From the NCBI GenBank assembly GCA_024123955.1, contig CP099652.1, positions 5,642,001-5,706,000 on the forward strand: DNA of 64,000 nucleotides. Reading direction: 5' to 3'. The stretch comes from Oxalobacteraceae bacterium OTU3CINTB1. Its GTDB lineage: Bacteria > Pseudomonadota > Gammaproteobacteria > Burkholderiales > Burkholderiaceae_D. Positions 45,085 to 53,839 of this stretch are shown one piece after another; the stretch's first letter is position 1, and each line of letters opens with the position of its first letter. Position numbers and translations under genes: made by a program. Below the pieces are notes generated by a model. It was not told the origin of the DNA. It did not search any database and saw only the letters and a program-made list of their open reading frames with translations.

Positions 45085-46716
45085 TTACTTGACGTTGCGC
45101 GGCTTGGCGAACGCGTCGCCGGCCTTCCATTCAGGCAGCTTCGGGCTATCGGCGACCATGCGGCCGAGGTTCAGCGTGTACTGCGCCATCTGCACCATGC
45201 CCGACAGATCCCAGCCAGCGTCGTACTCGTCGCTGACTTGGTGATAGCGCTTGCCGTAAGCGTCCGCCTTGAGCTTGGAGCCGGCCGGGTCCTTGATGTA
45301 CTCGCGGCCACCGTCGATCGAGAACGCCGGCACACCCTGCTTGGCAAAGCTGAAGTGGTCGCTACGGAAGTAGCCGCCGGCGAGATCCGGTTCGGCCTTG
45401 GCGATGTGCATGCCCATCTTCTTGGCGGTGGCCTCGGCCATCTTGCCCAGTTCGGTGCGCTCGCTACCCTGGGTGCCGATATCGCGCGTGGCGCCGACAA
45501 AATTCAGGCTGTCCAGGTTCAGGTTGGCGGCGGTCTTTGCCAGCGGCCACAGCGGCGCCGTGGCGTAGGCCGCGCTGCCCAGCAGGCCCTGCTCCTCGGC
45601 GGCGACCCACAGGAACATCTGGCTGCGCTTGGCCGGTGCGCGCACCGCCTGTTGCGCCATCGCCAGCAAACCGGCCGTGCCGGAAGCGTTGTCGACCGCG
45701 CCGTTGAAGATGGTATCCCCACTATCGCCTTGCTTGCCGAGGTGATCGTAATGCGCGCTGTAAATGACGACTTCATCTTTCAGCTTCGGATCGGTGCCCG
45801 GCACCACGGCGGCGACGTTGAACTGCTCGACCTTGCGCACGGCCGCTTTCATCTCACCGCTCAGTTTGGCGGCCAGCGGCACCGGTTTGAAGTCCTTGCC
45901 CTCGGCGGCGGTGCGCAGCGCGTCCAGGTCCTGGCCGGCTGCCTTGAACAGGGTGCGGGCCGTGTCGTCCGTCATCCAGCCCTGCAGCTCGGTGCCGAGG
46001 GTGCCGGCCGCCAACTGGAAGCGCTCCACACCCGACCAGCTGTTCTGGATCACGCTCCAGCCATACGACGCGGTTGGCGTGGTATGAATCAGCAACACGC
46101 CGGCGGCGCCCTGGCGCTTGGCTTCCTCGAACTTGTAGGTCCAGCGGCCATAATAAGTCAGGCCCTTGCCGTTGAAGCGGTTCGGCTGCTCGGCGCTCGG
46201 CTGCGGATCGTTGACCATCATGACCAGGATCTTGCCTTTGAGGTCGGCGCCCTTGAAATCGTCCCACTGCTCGTCCTGCGCGGTGATGCCATAGCCGACG
46301 AACACCAAGTCGGCGTTGAAACTGTGCGCGGCGGTCGCGTCGCCCGGCGCGAACACCCAGTCCTTGCCAAAGCTGATCGGCAGCGCCTGGCCGCCCGCTT
46401 CCAGCTTCAGCGTGCTCTCGGCCGGCAGCGTTTTGACGCCGGCGATCTGCACCGCCTGGCGATAGCTGTCACCGTTGCCGGGTTTCAAACCCAGCGCCAG
46501 CGACTGCGTTTCCAGGTAGGAGACGGTCAGGTCGGCGCCGCGCTGACCGGTGCCACGCCCTTCCAGCAAATCGCTGGACAGGAACGCGAGGTGCGCGCGC
46601 AGCGGCGCTTCCTGCACCACGGCAGCGGTTTTGCCGCTGGCCGCGAGGGCGGGGAAAGCCAGCGCCAGGCTGATGGCCAAGGCGGAGGCAACAAAGGATG
46701 GGGTCATTTTTTGCAT
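45085..46716 (-). CDS. M28 family zinc metallopeptidase, exported
   Basis: 543 residues with a signal peptide (MQKMTPSFVASALAISLALAFPALA). A PA domain is inserted (about 130-260), then the M28 zinc site: YSAHYDHLG, GAVDNASGTAGLL, AAEEQGLLGS, LNLDSLN and YHQVSDEYD. It probably acts as an aminopeptidase in the periplasm or outside the cell. AGGA lies before ATG 46716; the open frame extends upstream through gluQRS but is not coding there. Confidence 0.94.
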   Translation of the reverse strand: MQKMTPSFVASALAISLALAFPALAASGKTAAVVQEAPLRAHLAFLSSDLLEGRGTGQRGADLTVSYLETQSLALGLKPGNGDSYRQAVQIAGVKTLPAESTLKLEAGGQALPISFGKDWVFAPGDATAAHSFNADLVFVGYGITAQDEQWDDFKGADLKGKILVMMVNDPQPSAEQPNRFNGKGLTYYGRWTYKFEEAKRQGAAGVLLIHTTPTASYGWSVIQNSWSGVERFQLAAGTLGTELQGWMTDDTARTLFKAAGQDLDALRTAAEGKDFKPVPLAAKLSGEMKAAVRKVEQFNVAAVVPGTDPKLKDEVVIYSAHYDHLGKQGDSGDTIFNGAVDNASGTAGLLAMAQQAVRAPAKRSQMFLWVAAEEQGLLGSAAYATAPLWPLAKTAANLNLDSLNFVGATRDIGTQGSERTELGKMAEATAKKMGMHIAKAEPDLAGGYFRSDHFSFAKQGVPAFSIDGGREYIKDPAGSKLKADAYGKRYHQVSDEYDAGWDLSGMVQMAQYTLNLGRMVADSPKLPEWKAGDAFAKPRNVK

Positions 46717-46845
46717 GATGTCCTGAAGGCGTGGATGATGAAGACGGCTGAATTCAGCGCGCGCACATTGTAAGACATTTGCCGGAGCCGCCGGCCGCCA
46801 TCCATTGCGCAGCGCAGCATCCGCCCGCCGCGTTAAAATGGCGCC

Positions 46846-47769
46846 ATGACCGATCGCATCGCTACCGCAGACAACTACGTAGGCCGCTTCGCGCCGTCCC
46901 CAACCGGACCGCTGCACATCGGCTCGCTGGTGGCGGCCATGGCCAGCTATCTGGACGCCAAGGTGCACCACGGACAGTGGCTGGTGCGCATCGAAGACGT
47001 CGACGGCGACCGCAACGTGGCCGGCGCCGACCAGCACATCCTGGCCTCGCTGGACCGCTGCGGTATGCGTTGGGACGGCGAGGTCACCTGGCAAAGCCGC
47101 CGCACCGGTCTGTATGAGCAAGCGCTGCTGCGCCTCGGCGACCTGGCCTACCCCTGCGGCTGCTCCCGCAAGGAAATCGCCGATTCGCAACTGAGCCTGA
47201 CCGGCAGGCAGGCGCAAGCGCTGATCTATCCCGGCACCTGCCGTCACGGCCTGGCGCCGGGCAAAAGCGCCCGCGCGCTGCGCCTGAAAGTGCCGCAATC
47301 GCCGCACTGCGTGATCGGCTTCGACGACCGCTGGGCCGGTCACGTCAGCCAGGATTTGACCGACGAAGCGGGCGACTTCGTCATCAAACGCGCCGACGGC
47401 TTCTGGGCCTATCAACTGGCGGTGGTGGTGGACGACGGCGACCAGCGCGTGACCGATATCGTGCGCGGCGCCGACCTGCTCGACTCGACCCCGCGCCAAA
47501 TCTATTTGCAACAAGCGCTCGGCCTGCCGCAACCGCGCTACCTGCACGTACCGGTGGTGGTCAACGAGCTGGGCGAAAAATTATCCAAGCAGACCGGCGC
47601 GATGGCCTTCGACAACGGCGCGCCGCCGGAGCTGCTGCTGCAACAAGCGCTGCTGCCGGCCGCGCGCTTCCTCGGCATGGATTTCCAGGCCGACACGATC
47701 GAAAGCTTCTGGCGGAGCGCCACACCGGCCTGGGCACAAGTTCTGCGGAATCTGCCTATTTCGCAGTAG
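46846..47769 (+). CDS. gluQ: Glutamyl-Q tRNA(Asp) synthetase
   Basis: 307 residues, a GluRS catalytic core without the anticodon domain. It attaches glutamate to queuosine in tRNA-Asp. NYVGRFAPSPTGPLHIGSLVAAMASYLDA is the HIGH region, EKLSKQTGA is the KMSKS loop, and YPCGCSRKEI with YPGTCRHG provides the zinc ligands. A TAAAAT hexamer about 12 bases before the ATG hints at a short leader. Confidence 0.95.
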   Translation: MTDRIATADNYVGRFAPSPTGPLHIGSLVAAMASYLDAKVHHGQWLVRIEDVDGDRNVAGADQHILASLDRCGMRWDGEVTWQSRRTGLYEQALLRLGDLAYPCGCSRKEIADSQLSLTGRQAQALIYPGTCRHGLAPGKSARALRLKVPQSPHCVIGFDDRWAGHVSQDLTDEAGDFVIKRADGFWAYQLAVVVDDGDQRVTDIVRGADLLDSTPRQIYLQQALGLPQPRYLHVPVVVNELGEKLSKQTGAMAFDNGAPPELLLQQALLPAARFLGMDFQADTIESFWRSATPAWAQVLRNLPISQ

Positions 47770-47837
47770 TCTCGACATCGCTCAAGCCCGGCAGAGCCGT
47801 GCGCCGCCCGCCCGGATTTTTCATCTACACTGGCGCC

Positions 47838-49340
47838 ATGGAAGTCGAACTCAAACTATTACTTGCCCCCGCCGACAACGAGGCGCTGATGCGCCACCCG
47901 CTGATCGCCGCCCACGCCAGCGGTCCCGCGCGCGCGCAACAAATGACGGCGCGCTACTTCGATACGCCGGACCTGCATTTCCTGCACCACGGCGCGGGCC
48001 TGCGCGTGCGCAAGGTCGGCGAAGAATGGAGTCAGACGATGAAGGCCGGCGGCAGCGTGCAAAGCGGCTTGCATAGCCGCAATGAGTGGGAGTGCCCGGT
48101 GGACCGGGCCTGGCCGCGCCTCGGCCGCTTGCGCAAACTGATCGGCAACGATCCGCAATGGCGCGACATGCTGGACCTGCCGGATCTGAAGGAGCGGCTG
48201 GAACCGCTGTTTTTGGTGGAAGTGGAGCGCCACACGTGGGATCTGGAGATCGAAGGCAATTCGATCGAGCTGGTGCTCGACCACGGCTACATCGAACGCC
48301 ACGGCCGCAAAATCGACATCAACGAAATCGAACTGGAACTCAAGGAAGGCGAACCCGCAGCGCTGTATTCCTTCGCGCTGGAACTGCACCAGCAGATTCC
48401 CCTTCGGCTCAGCAACATCAGCAAGGCCGAACAGGGCTACCTGCTGTGCCGCCAAACCGGCAGCGCGCCCTACCGCGCCCAGGCGCTGACCCTCGACCCG
48501 GACGCCACGGTCAGCGACGCGCTCAAAACCATCCTCGACAACTGCCTGCAACACATCCAGCGCAACGAGGAAGCCGTCATTCATGGCGACGATCCTGAAA
48601 CCTTGCACCAGATGCGCGTCGGCCTGCGCCGCCTGCGTTCGGCCTTAAAACTGTTCGACAACGCCGCTCCCTGTCCGGAAGCGCTGGCGGCCGACATCGC
48701 CTGGCTGGGCACGGAGCTGGGCGCCGCGCGCGACGCCGACGTGCTGTTGATGTCGACCTTGCCGCGCATCCAGTCCAATCCCGGTGGCAAGAACGGGCTG
48801 CTGGAACTGCAAGCGCTGGCCTTGGCCGCCGCGCGCGGCTACCGCAAAACGGCCGCGAAAGCGCTGCTGTCGCCCCGCTACACGCAACTATTATTATCGA
48901 TGGGGGTGTGGATGCAGCACATCGCCACGGACGTGCCCGACAGCCCGCTGCCGAAATTCGTCCACTCGACGATGCAGCGGCTGCACAAGCAACTGATCAA
49001 GCGCGCCAACCGCATGGACGACGATGACGCCGCTTCCATCCACCGCACCCGCATCGCCGCCAAGCGCGCCCGCTACGCGCTAGAATTTTTCCACTCGCTA
49101 TACCGGCAGAAGGGCTCGCGCCAGTATCTGAAGACGCTGGCGGCGATCCAGTCGGAGCTCGGCCAGCACAACGACCTGATCACCGCCGACCGGCTATTGC
49201 AGGAAATGGCGGAGCAGCATCCGGACGCGGCCGACACCATCGGCTACGCGCGCGGCTATCTGCAAGCGCTGCAGTCGCAACAGCCGGTCGACCTGGACCA
49301 GCTCCGCGACACCTTGCACCACCTCAAGCTGCCGCATTGA
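47838..49340 (+). CDS. CYTH and CHAD domain-containing protein
   Basis: 500 residues. The N-terminal CYTH domain (about 1-200) has the ExExK motif (EVELK, 2-6) and is a triphosphate hydrolase fold, probably inorganic triphosphatase. The C-terminal CHAD domain (about 220-495) is helical with conserved His and basic residues (VIHGDDPETLHQMRVGLRRLRSALK, IHRTRIAAKRARYALEFF) that bind polyphosphate. ATG 47838 begins the CYTH motif directly; the longer frame from 47799 has no support. Confidence 0.94.
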   Translation: MEVELKLLLAPADNEALMRHPLIAAHASGPARAQQMTARYFDTPDLHFLHHGAGLRVRKVGEEWSQTMKAGGSVQSGLHSRNEWECPVDRAWPRLGRLRKLIGNDPQWRDMLDLPDLKERLEPLFLVEVERHTWDLEIEGNSIELVLDHGYIERHGRKIDINEIELELKEGEPAALYSFALELHQQIPLRLSNISKAEQGYLLCRQTGSAPYRAQALTLDPDATVSDALKTILDNCLQHIQRNEEAVIHGDDPETLHQMRVGLRRLRSALKLFDNAAPCPEALAADIAWLGTELGAARDADVLLMSTLPRIQSNPGGKNGLLELQALALAAARGYRKTAAKALLSPRYTQLLLSMGVWMQHIATDVPDSPLPKFVHSTMQRLHKQLIKRANRMDDDDAASIHRTRIAAKRARYALEFFHSLYRQKGSRQYLKTLAAIQSELGQHNDLITADRLLQEMAEQHPDAADTIGYARGYLQALQSQQPVDLDQLRDTLHHLKLPH

Positions 49341-49353
49341 CTACGACCTCAGT

Positions 49354-49776
49354 CTACCGCGCCGCGCCGCTCGCGGCGGGCACCGGCTTCGACGTCACCG
49401 TCCAGGCCAGCGTGCCGGTGCATTTGGCCCGGGCCACCGCCGACAAGGTGTCGTCGGCCTCCTCGCTCGCCAGCGGATACTCCCTGGTCCCCTCGATCTT
49501 GAAATGCAAATCGGGCATGGTGGAGCTGGCGGTCTTCGACAGCACCGGCACATAACCACGCTCGGCAAGGATCAGCCGGCAAGGCTCCATGCCCTTCAAA
49601 TCGAACGATTCCAGCTTGATGCTGAACACCCAGCGCTCCGCGACGCCGCGCGCGGCCAGCACGGGGTCGGGCAGCATCAGGTTCGATGGCAAGGTGGCGG
49701 CGCCGGCATGGGCGGAGAACACGGCGGCGGCCAGCAAAGCGGCGCGGGCGGCGGAGGAAACAAGACGGCGGGACAT
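49354..49776 (-). CDS. Secreted hypothetical protein
   Basis: 140 residues with a clear signal peptide (MSRRLVSSAARAALLAAAVFSAHAGA). The mature part has two Cys (MEPCRLIL, RAKCTGTLAW) that could form a disulfide. GAGGA lies 7 bases before ATG 49776, favouring it over ATG 49782. It converges on the CYTH-CHAD gene. No family recognised. Confidence 0.7.
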   Translation of the reverse strand: MSRRLVSSAARAALLAAAVFSAHAGAATLPSNLMLPDPVLAARGVAERWVFSIKLESFDLKGMEPCRLILAERGYVPVLSKTASSTMPDLHFKIEGTREYPLASEEADDTLSAVARAKCTGTLAWTVTSKPVPAASGAAR

Positions 49777-49811
49777 GGGCATTCCTCAAAATCAATCAAG
49801 CCGCCATGGTA

Positions 49812-50411
49812 TCAGCCCACGAGTATCGGATACAGCGTGGCCACCAGCAACAGCGCCATCACCACGTTAAAGATGCGCACCGAGCGCGGGTCCTGCAACA
49901 GGCGGCGCATGGCCACGCCGAACATCGCCCACGCGCCGACGCCGAACGTGCCGACCGCGTTGAACACCAGCGCCAGCTGCGCCACGTCGACGGCGCCGAA
50001 CCCCTGCGGCAGATAGGTCGTGATCGCGCTGATGGCCATGACCCAGGCCTTGGGATTAATCCACTGGAAAGCCGCCGCGCCGACAAACCCCATCGGTTTG
50101 GACCGCGCCGCCTGCTCGGCGTTCATCGGCGCCGCGTTGGCCAGCTTCCACGCCAGCCATAGCAGGTAAATCGCGCCCACATACTTCAGTATCAGCTGCA
50201 ACATCGGAAACCGGACGAACACCGCGTGCAGCCCCAGCCCGGTGGCGAAGATCATGAACGCGAACCCGAAGGTGATGCCGAACAAATGCGGCAGCGAGCG
50301 CTTGAACCCGTAGTTCAGCCCGGAAGCCATGATCATCGCGTTGTTGGGTCCGGGCGTGATCGACGTGACGGCGGCGAAGGTGCACAAGGGCAGCAAGAGT
50401 TCGGGCGACAT
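49812..50411 (-). CDS. LysE/RhtB family exporter
   Basis: 199 residues with about six hydrophobic segments. The family signature is ITPGPNNAMIMASGLNYGFKRSLPHLFGITFGFAFM, with KYVGAIYLLWLAWKLA and FQWINPKAWVMA. It exports amino acids or similar metabolites. It lies 27 bases or so upstream of the secreted protein gene on the same strand. Its substrate is unknown. Confidence 0.92.
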   Translation of the reverse strand: MSPELLLPLCTFAAVTSITPGPNNAMIMASGLNYGFKRSLPHLFGITFGFAFMIFATGLGLHAVFVRFPMLQLILKYVGAIYLLWLAWKLANAAPMNAEQAARSKPMGFVGAAAFQWINPKAWVMAISAITTYLPQGFGAVDVAQLALVFNAVGTFGVGAWAMFGVAMRRLLQDPRSVRIFNVVMALLLVATLYPILVG

Positions 50412-50505
50412 GATTTATCCAGTGGTGGTAACCGGTCCATTGTAGTCACAACTGTGCAGGCGCGTACCGGTACACTTCTGCACACTATGCACGCACGTGT
50501 ATTGG

Positions 50506-51504
50506 TCACTTGGCCGGTACGAGCTTCGGCGCCCTCGGTTTGGCCGAGGATTGCGCCGGTTTGCGCTGGCGGCCCAGCAGCTTGTAGAAGCTCTCCAGCT
50601 CGCGCCGCACCAGGTCCTGGCCGTTCTCGATGACGAAATCCTGGAACGACGCGGCCACCTTGGGAATCGGCTGGCCGCTCAGGTGCATGATGTGCCAGTC
50701 CGCCTCCACCGGATTTTCCTGCATCGGCAGGATCGCCAGCAGGCCGGCCTCGAACTCCAGCCCGCAGGCGTGCACCGACAGGAATCCCAGCCCCAGCCCG
50801 GCCGACACCATGCGCTTGATCGCCTCGTTGCTGGACACCTCGGAGCCGAATTCGGCCGGGTGTCCCGCCTCGCGCAACAGCTTTTCGACCGCCGTGCGGG
50901 TACCGGAGCCGCGCTCGCGCACCATCAGGTTGGCGGCCATGACGTCGTTGAGCGTGATTTTTTTCTTCTTCATCAGCGGATGCGCGGGACTGGCCACGAA
51001 CGCCATCGGATGGCGCGCGAACTTGGCCGCGTTGGTGCGCAGCTCGCGCGGCGGCGTGCCCATAATGGCCAGGTCGATCTCCTGGCGCGCCAGCATGTTG
51101 ACGATCTCCGAGCGGTTCCCCACCTGCAGCTTGAGGCGCACGTCCGGGCGCTCGAGCGTGAACGGCACCAGCATCGGCGGCAGCAAATGCTCGGCGGTGG
51201 TGACGGCGCCGATGCGCAAGGTGCCGCTGGTGACGCCCTGCAGCGCCGCCAGTTCGTCGCCGGCCTGCTCCAGCAGCCGCAGGATGCGCTCCGAGAAGGT
51301 GGCCATCACCTCGCCGGCGGCGGTGAGCTGGATGTTGCGTCCCACCTTGCGCGTGAGCGCGATGCCGGCGATGTCCTCCAGCGTGCGCAGTTGCAGCGAG
51401 ACGGCCGGCTGCGTGACGTGCATCGCCTCGGCCGCGCGCGACACGCTCTCGTGGCGGGCCACCAACACCAGCGATTGCAGCTGGCGGAAACTGGCGTGAT
51501 ACAT
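50506..51504 (-). CDS. LysR family regulator, CbbR-like
   Basis: 332 residues: FRQLQSLVLVARHESVSRAAEAMHVTQPAVSLQLRTLEDIAGIALTRKVGRNIQLTAAGE, the winged helix-turn-helix of the CbbR/CysB-type group, then a substrate domain with LKLQVGNRSEIVNMLARQEIDLAIMG and a basic tail (GRQRKPAQSSAKPRAPK). It diverges from a HAD gene (51606) that resembles CbbY, which fits the CbbR likeness. No Rubisco genes are in the window. Confidence 0.9.
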   Translation of the reverse strand: MYHASFRQLQSLVLVARHESVSRAAEAMHVTQPAVSLQLRTLEDIAGIALTRKVGRNIQLTAAGEVMATFSERILRLLEQAGDELAALQGVTSGTLRIGAVTTAEHLLPPMLVPFTLERPDVRLKLQVGNRSEIVNMLARQEIDLAIMGTPPRELRTNAAKFARHPMAFVASPAHPLMKKKKITLNDVMAANLMVRERGSGTRTAVEKLLREAGHPAEFGSEVSSNEAIKRMVSAGLGLGFLSVHACGLEFEAGLLAILPMQENPVEADWHIMHLSGQPIPKVAASFQDFVIENGQDLVRRELESFYKLLGRQRKPAQSSAKPRAPKLVPAK

Positions 51505-51521
51505 AAGCTCTCCCTTATCAA

Positions 51522-51584
51522 CTATCGAATATCTTTAATTTTTCTTTTGTAGATTCTACCGTTATATTTACGTCAATGCGATAG
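51522..51584. promoter_or_regulatory. Divergent LysR/HAD promoter region with inverted repeats
   Basis: GTAGATTCTAC at 51549-51559 is an 11-base palindrome around one T. CTATCG (51522-51527) and CGATAG (51579-51584) form a wider inverted pair. The AT-rich region 51505-51605 lies between divergent genes and is the likely LysR binding region. Confidence 0.4.
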
Positions 51585-51605
51585 ATCAAATTTTGAGGAA
51601 ACGAT

Positions 51606-52316
51606 ATGAGCATAGACGTGATCTTCCTCGGCCTCGACGGCGTACTGTTCGACACCGAAGCGCTGCACCTGGCGGCCTGCAATGCGGCCTTCGCCAACGC
51701 CGGCCTGTCGATACGCTGGACCCTGCCGGCCCTGCGCGCGGCCGCCGCCACCCACGGCTATGCGCGCGCCATCGGCACCGTCATCACCCGCGAGCTTTTC
51801 GGCCGTGACAAGAGCCGCGCGGCGGAACTGTACGCCGACAAGCACCGCCAGTTCCATCAGGCGATCGTCGCCAACCCGCCGGCTGCGCTGCCGGCAGCGC
51901 TCACGCTGATCGACGACGCCATCGCCGCCGGCTGCAAGATCTGCATCCTCACCGACCTGCCGGCGCCCGCCACCTCGGCGCTGCTGGCCAACAGCTTCGG
52001 CGCGCACGTCAACAGCGTATTCACCGTCGTCACCGGGGGCGCCGCTTTCGACGGCCCGTCCGGCACCGGCCCTTATGCCAGGGCGCTGCACGCGATGGGC
52101 GTGACGCCCGGCGACGCCATCGCCATCGACACCGCCGTCCCAAGCCTGCGCGCCGCCGGGGAAGCCGGCCTGTGGACGGTATCGGTCGCCCCCTACGGCG
52201 CCGACGTGGTCCGCCCGCGCCAATTCATCACCTTCGAAGCGCTGAACGAACTGCGCTCCAGCCCCTACACCCCCGACCAGCAGCAAGAGCAAGACCACCA
52301 ACACCTGGCCGCATAG
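51606..52316 (+). CDS. HAD-like protein (CbbY-like) lacking catalytic residues
   Basis: 236 residues with the HAD/CbbY layout: VIFLGLDGVLFDTEALH, a helical cap, ICILTDLPAP (motif II Thr), and AIAIDTAVPSLRAAGEAGLW (motif IV). The nucleophile Asp is replaced by Gly9 (normally FDLDGVL), no motif III Lys is visible in FDGPSGTGPYARAL, and motif IV has IDTA in place of EDS. It is probably inactive as a phosphatase and may bind a sugar phosphate. GAGG lies before ATG 51606. Divergent from the CbbR-like gene. Confidence 0.85.
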   Translation: MSIDVIFLGLDGVLFDTEALHLAACNAAFANAGLSIRWTLPALRAAAATHGYARAIGTVITRELFGRDKSRAAELYADKHRQFHQAIVANPPAALPAALTLIDDAIAAGCKICILTDLPAPATSALLANSFGAHVNSVFTVVTGGAAFDGPSGTGPYARALHAMGVTPGDAIAIDTAVPSLRAAGEAGLWTVSVAPYGADVVRPRQFITFEALNELRSSPYTPDQQQEQDHQHLAA

Positions 52317-52344
52317 GACGCAAACGCGGAATGACTACGGAAAC

Positions 52345-52380
52345 ACGTAGGGCGGATTAGCGCAAAGCGCGTAATCCGCC
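52345..52380. repeat. Single REP unit
   Basis: ACGTAGGGCGGATTA...TAATCCGCC with inner stem GCGC-AAA-GCGC, 29 bases after the HAD gene and 47 before ndh. Confidence 0.8.
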
Positions 52381-52426
52381 AAGCTCCGCCACCAGCACCA
52401 ATCGACTCACCAACCTGGAGAAAAAA

Positions 52427-53701
52427 ATGGAAACGATCGTCATCGTAGGGGGAGGTGCGGGCGGACTGGAACTCGCCACCCGTCTTGGAGACACACTGGG
52501 CGCCGGCAAGCGCGCCCGCATCCTGCTGGTGGACCGCTCACCGGGCCACTTCTGGAAACCGCTGCTGCACACCGTCGCCTCCGGAAAATGCGACCCGCAG
52601 GTCACGGAACTGGCCTTTACCGCGCAAGCCCTGGACCACGACTTCGAATTCCTGCAAGGCGAAGTGCTGTGCGTGGACCGCGCCCACCAAACCATCACCC
52701 TCACCCCGCGCGGCGGCCGCCAGGACGATGGCGTGTGCCGCACCATAGGCTACGACAAGCTGGTGCTGGCCCTGGGCGCGGTCACCAACTTCTACAGCGT
52801 CCCGGGCGCCGCCCGCCACGCGATGACCCTGGACAGCGTGGCCGACGCCGAAGCCTTCCGCCGCCGCTTCGTCGACGGCTGCATCCGCGCCGGCGAGCGC
52901 AAGGAGCAGCTCAATGTCGTCATCGTCGGCGGCGGTGCCACCGGCGTCGAACTGGCGGCGGAACTGAGCAACAGCGCCCGCGCGCTGGCCGACTACCGGG
53001 TCCACACGCTCGATCCGGAACGCGAAATCCGCATCACCGTCATCGAGCGTGGCGACAACCTGCTGCCCCACCTGCACCCGCTGCAATCGCAGCGCGCCTG
53101 CAACCACCTGCGCTCGCTCGGCATCGACGTGCGCACCGCGACAGCCGTCGCCCACGTCACCGACAACGCGGTGATCGACAGCACCGGAGTGGCCCATCGC
53201 GCCGACCTGACCTTGTGGGCGGCCGGTGTCGAAGCGCCGGAGCTGTGCGCCACGCTCGGCCTGACGCTCAACCACATCCGCCAGATCGTGGTCGATTCCA
53301 GCCTGCGCGCAGCCTGCGACAGCCGCATCCATGCCTTCGGCGACTGCGCCAGTTACGTTTGCCCGATCAAGGGCGCGGCCCCGCCGCGCGCCCAGGTCGC
53401 ACACCAGCAAGCCATGTTCCTGGCCGCGCTGCTGGCGCGCCGCGACGACGGGCCGCGCCCCGAGTTCCGCTACCACGACTACGGCTCGCTGGTTTCGCTC
53501 GGACCGCAGGCGGCGGTCGGCGTGCTGACCGGCGCCCTCACCGGCAAGAGCATCCGCGTCGGCGGCGCCGCGGCCAGCCTGCTGTATGCGTTGATGTACC
53601 AAAAACACCTGCTGCAGCTACATGGCAGCTTGCGCATGGCGGCCCACACGCTGGTCGACTGGCTGCGCGCGAAGATCCTGCCGCCGGTGCGATTGCATTA
53701 G
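52427..53701 (+). CDS. ndh: Type II NADH dehydrogenase
   Basis: 424 residues. It passes electrons from NADH to quinone without pumping protons. FAD binding: ETIVIVGGGAGGLELATRLGD; NADH binding: LNVVIVGGGATGVELAAELSN; conserved FRYHDYGSLVSLGPQAAVG and VAHQQAMFLAALL. A C-terminal hydrophobic/amphipathic segment (LLQLHGSLRMAAHTLVDWL) would dock it to the inner membrane. GGAGAA lies upstream of the ATG. Confidence 0.93.
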   Translation: METIVIVGGGAGGLELATRLGDTLGAGKRARILLVDRSPGHFWKPLLHTVASGKCDPQVTELAFTAQALDHDFEFLQGEVLCVDRAHQTITLTPRGGRQDDGVCRTIGYDKLVLALGAVTNFYSVPGAARHAMTLDSVADAEAFRRRFVDGCIRAGERKEQLNVVIVGGGATGVELAAELSNSARALADYRVHTLDPEREIRITVIERGDNLLPHLHPLQSQRACNHLRSLGIDVRTATAVAHVTDNAVIDSTGVAHRADLTLWAAGVEAPELCATLGLTLNHIRQIVVDSSLRAACDSRIHAFGDCASYVCPIKGAAPPRAQVAHQQAMFLAALLARRDDGPRPEFRYHDYGSLVSLGPQAAVGVLTGALTGKSIRVGGAAASLLYALMYQKHLLQLHGSLRMAAHTLVDWLRAKILPPVRLH

Positions 53702-53724
53702 CGCCAGACCCGCACTGCCATACA

Positions 53725-53750
53725 GGGACGTACCCCCCGGGGTACGTCCC
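53725..53750. repeat. Perfect 26-base palindrome
   Basis: GGGACGTACCCC and GGGGTACGTCCC are perfect 12-base arms around CC, 23 bases after the ndh stop. There is no T tract. It may be a transcription terminator of the GC-only type or a repeat element; similar GGGG-ending palindromes are common in this group of bacteria. Confidence 0.6.
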
Positions 53751-53827
53751 CTAAGTGGTGACGCTAGCGTATCGCTAAAGGCATACCGGGTTGAGGCTAC
53801 CCGGTGTCCAGCGCCGGGGAACCGTTC

Positions 53828-53833
53828 TATAAT
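53828..53833 (+). promoter_or_regulatory. Perfect -10 box next to the start codon
   Basis: TATAAT lies 6 bases before ATG 53840, with TGTCCA 17 bases upstream as a weak -35. Transcription would begin at or next to the ATG, so the mRNA may be leaderless. Confidence 0.5.
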
Positions 53834-53839
53834 GGGTTC

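Noticed and set aside
46717..47547. Upstream extension of the M28 peptidase frame
   Set aside because: It runs antisense through gluQRS; the signal peptide and ribosome site mark ATG 46716 as the start.
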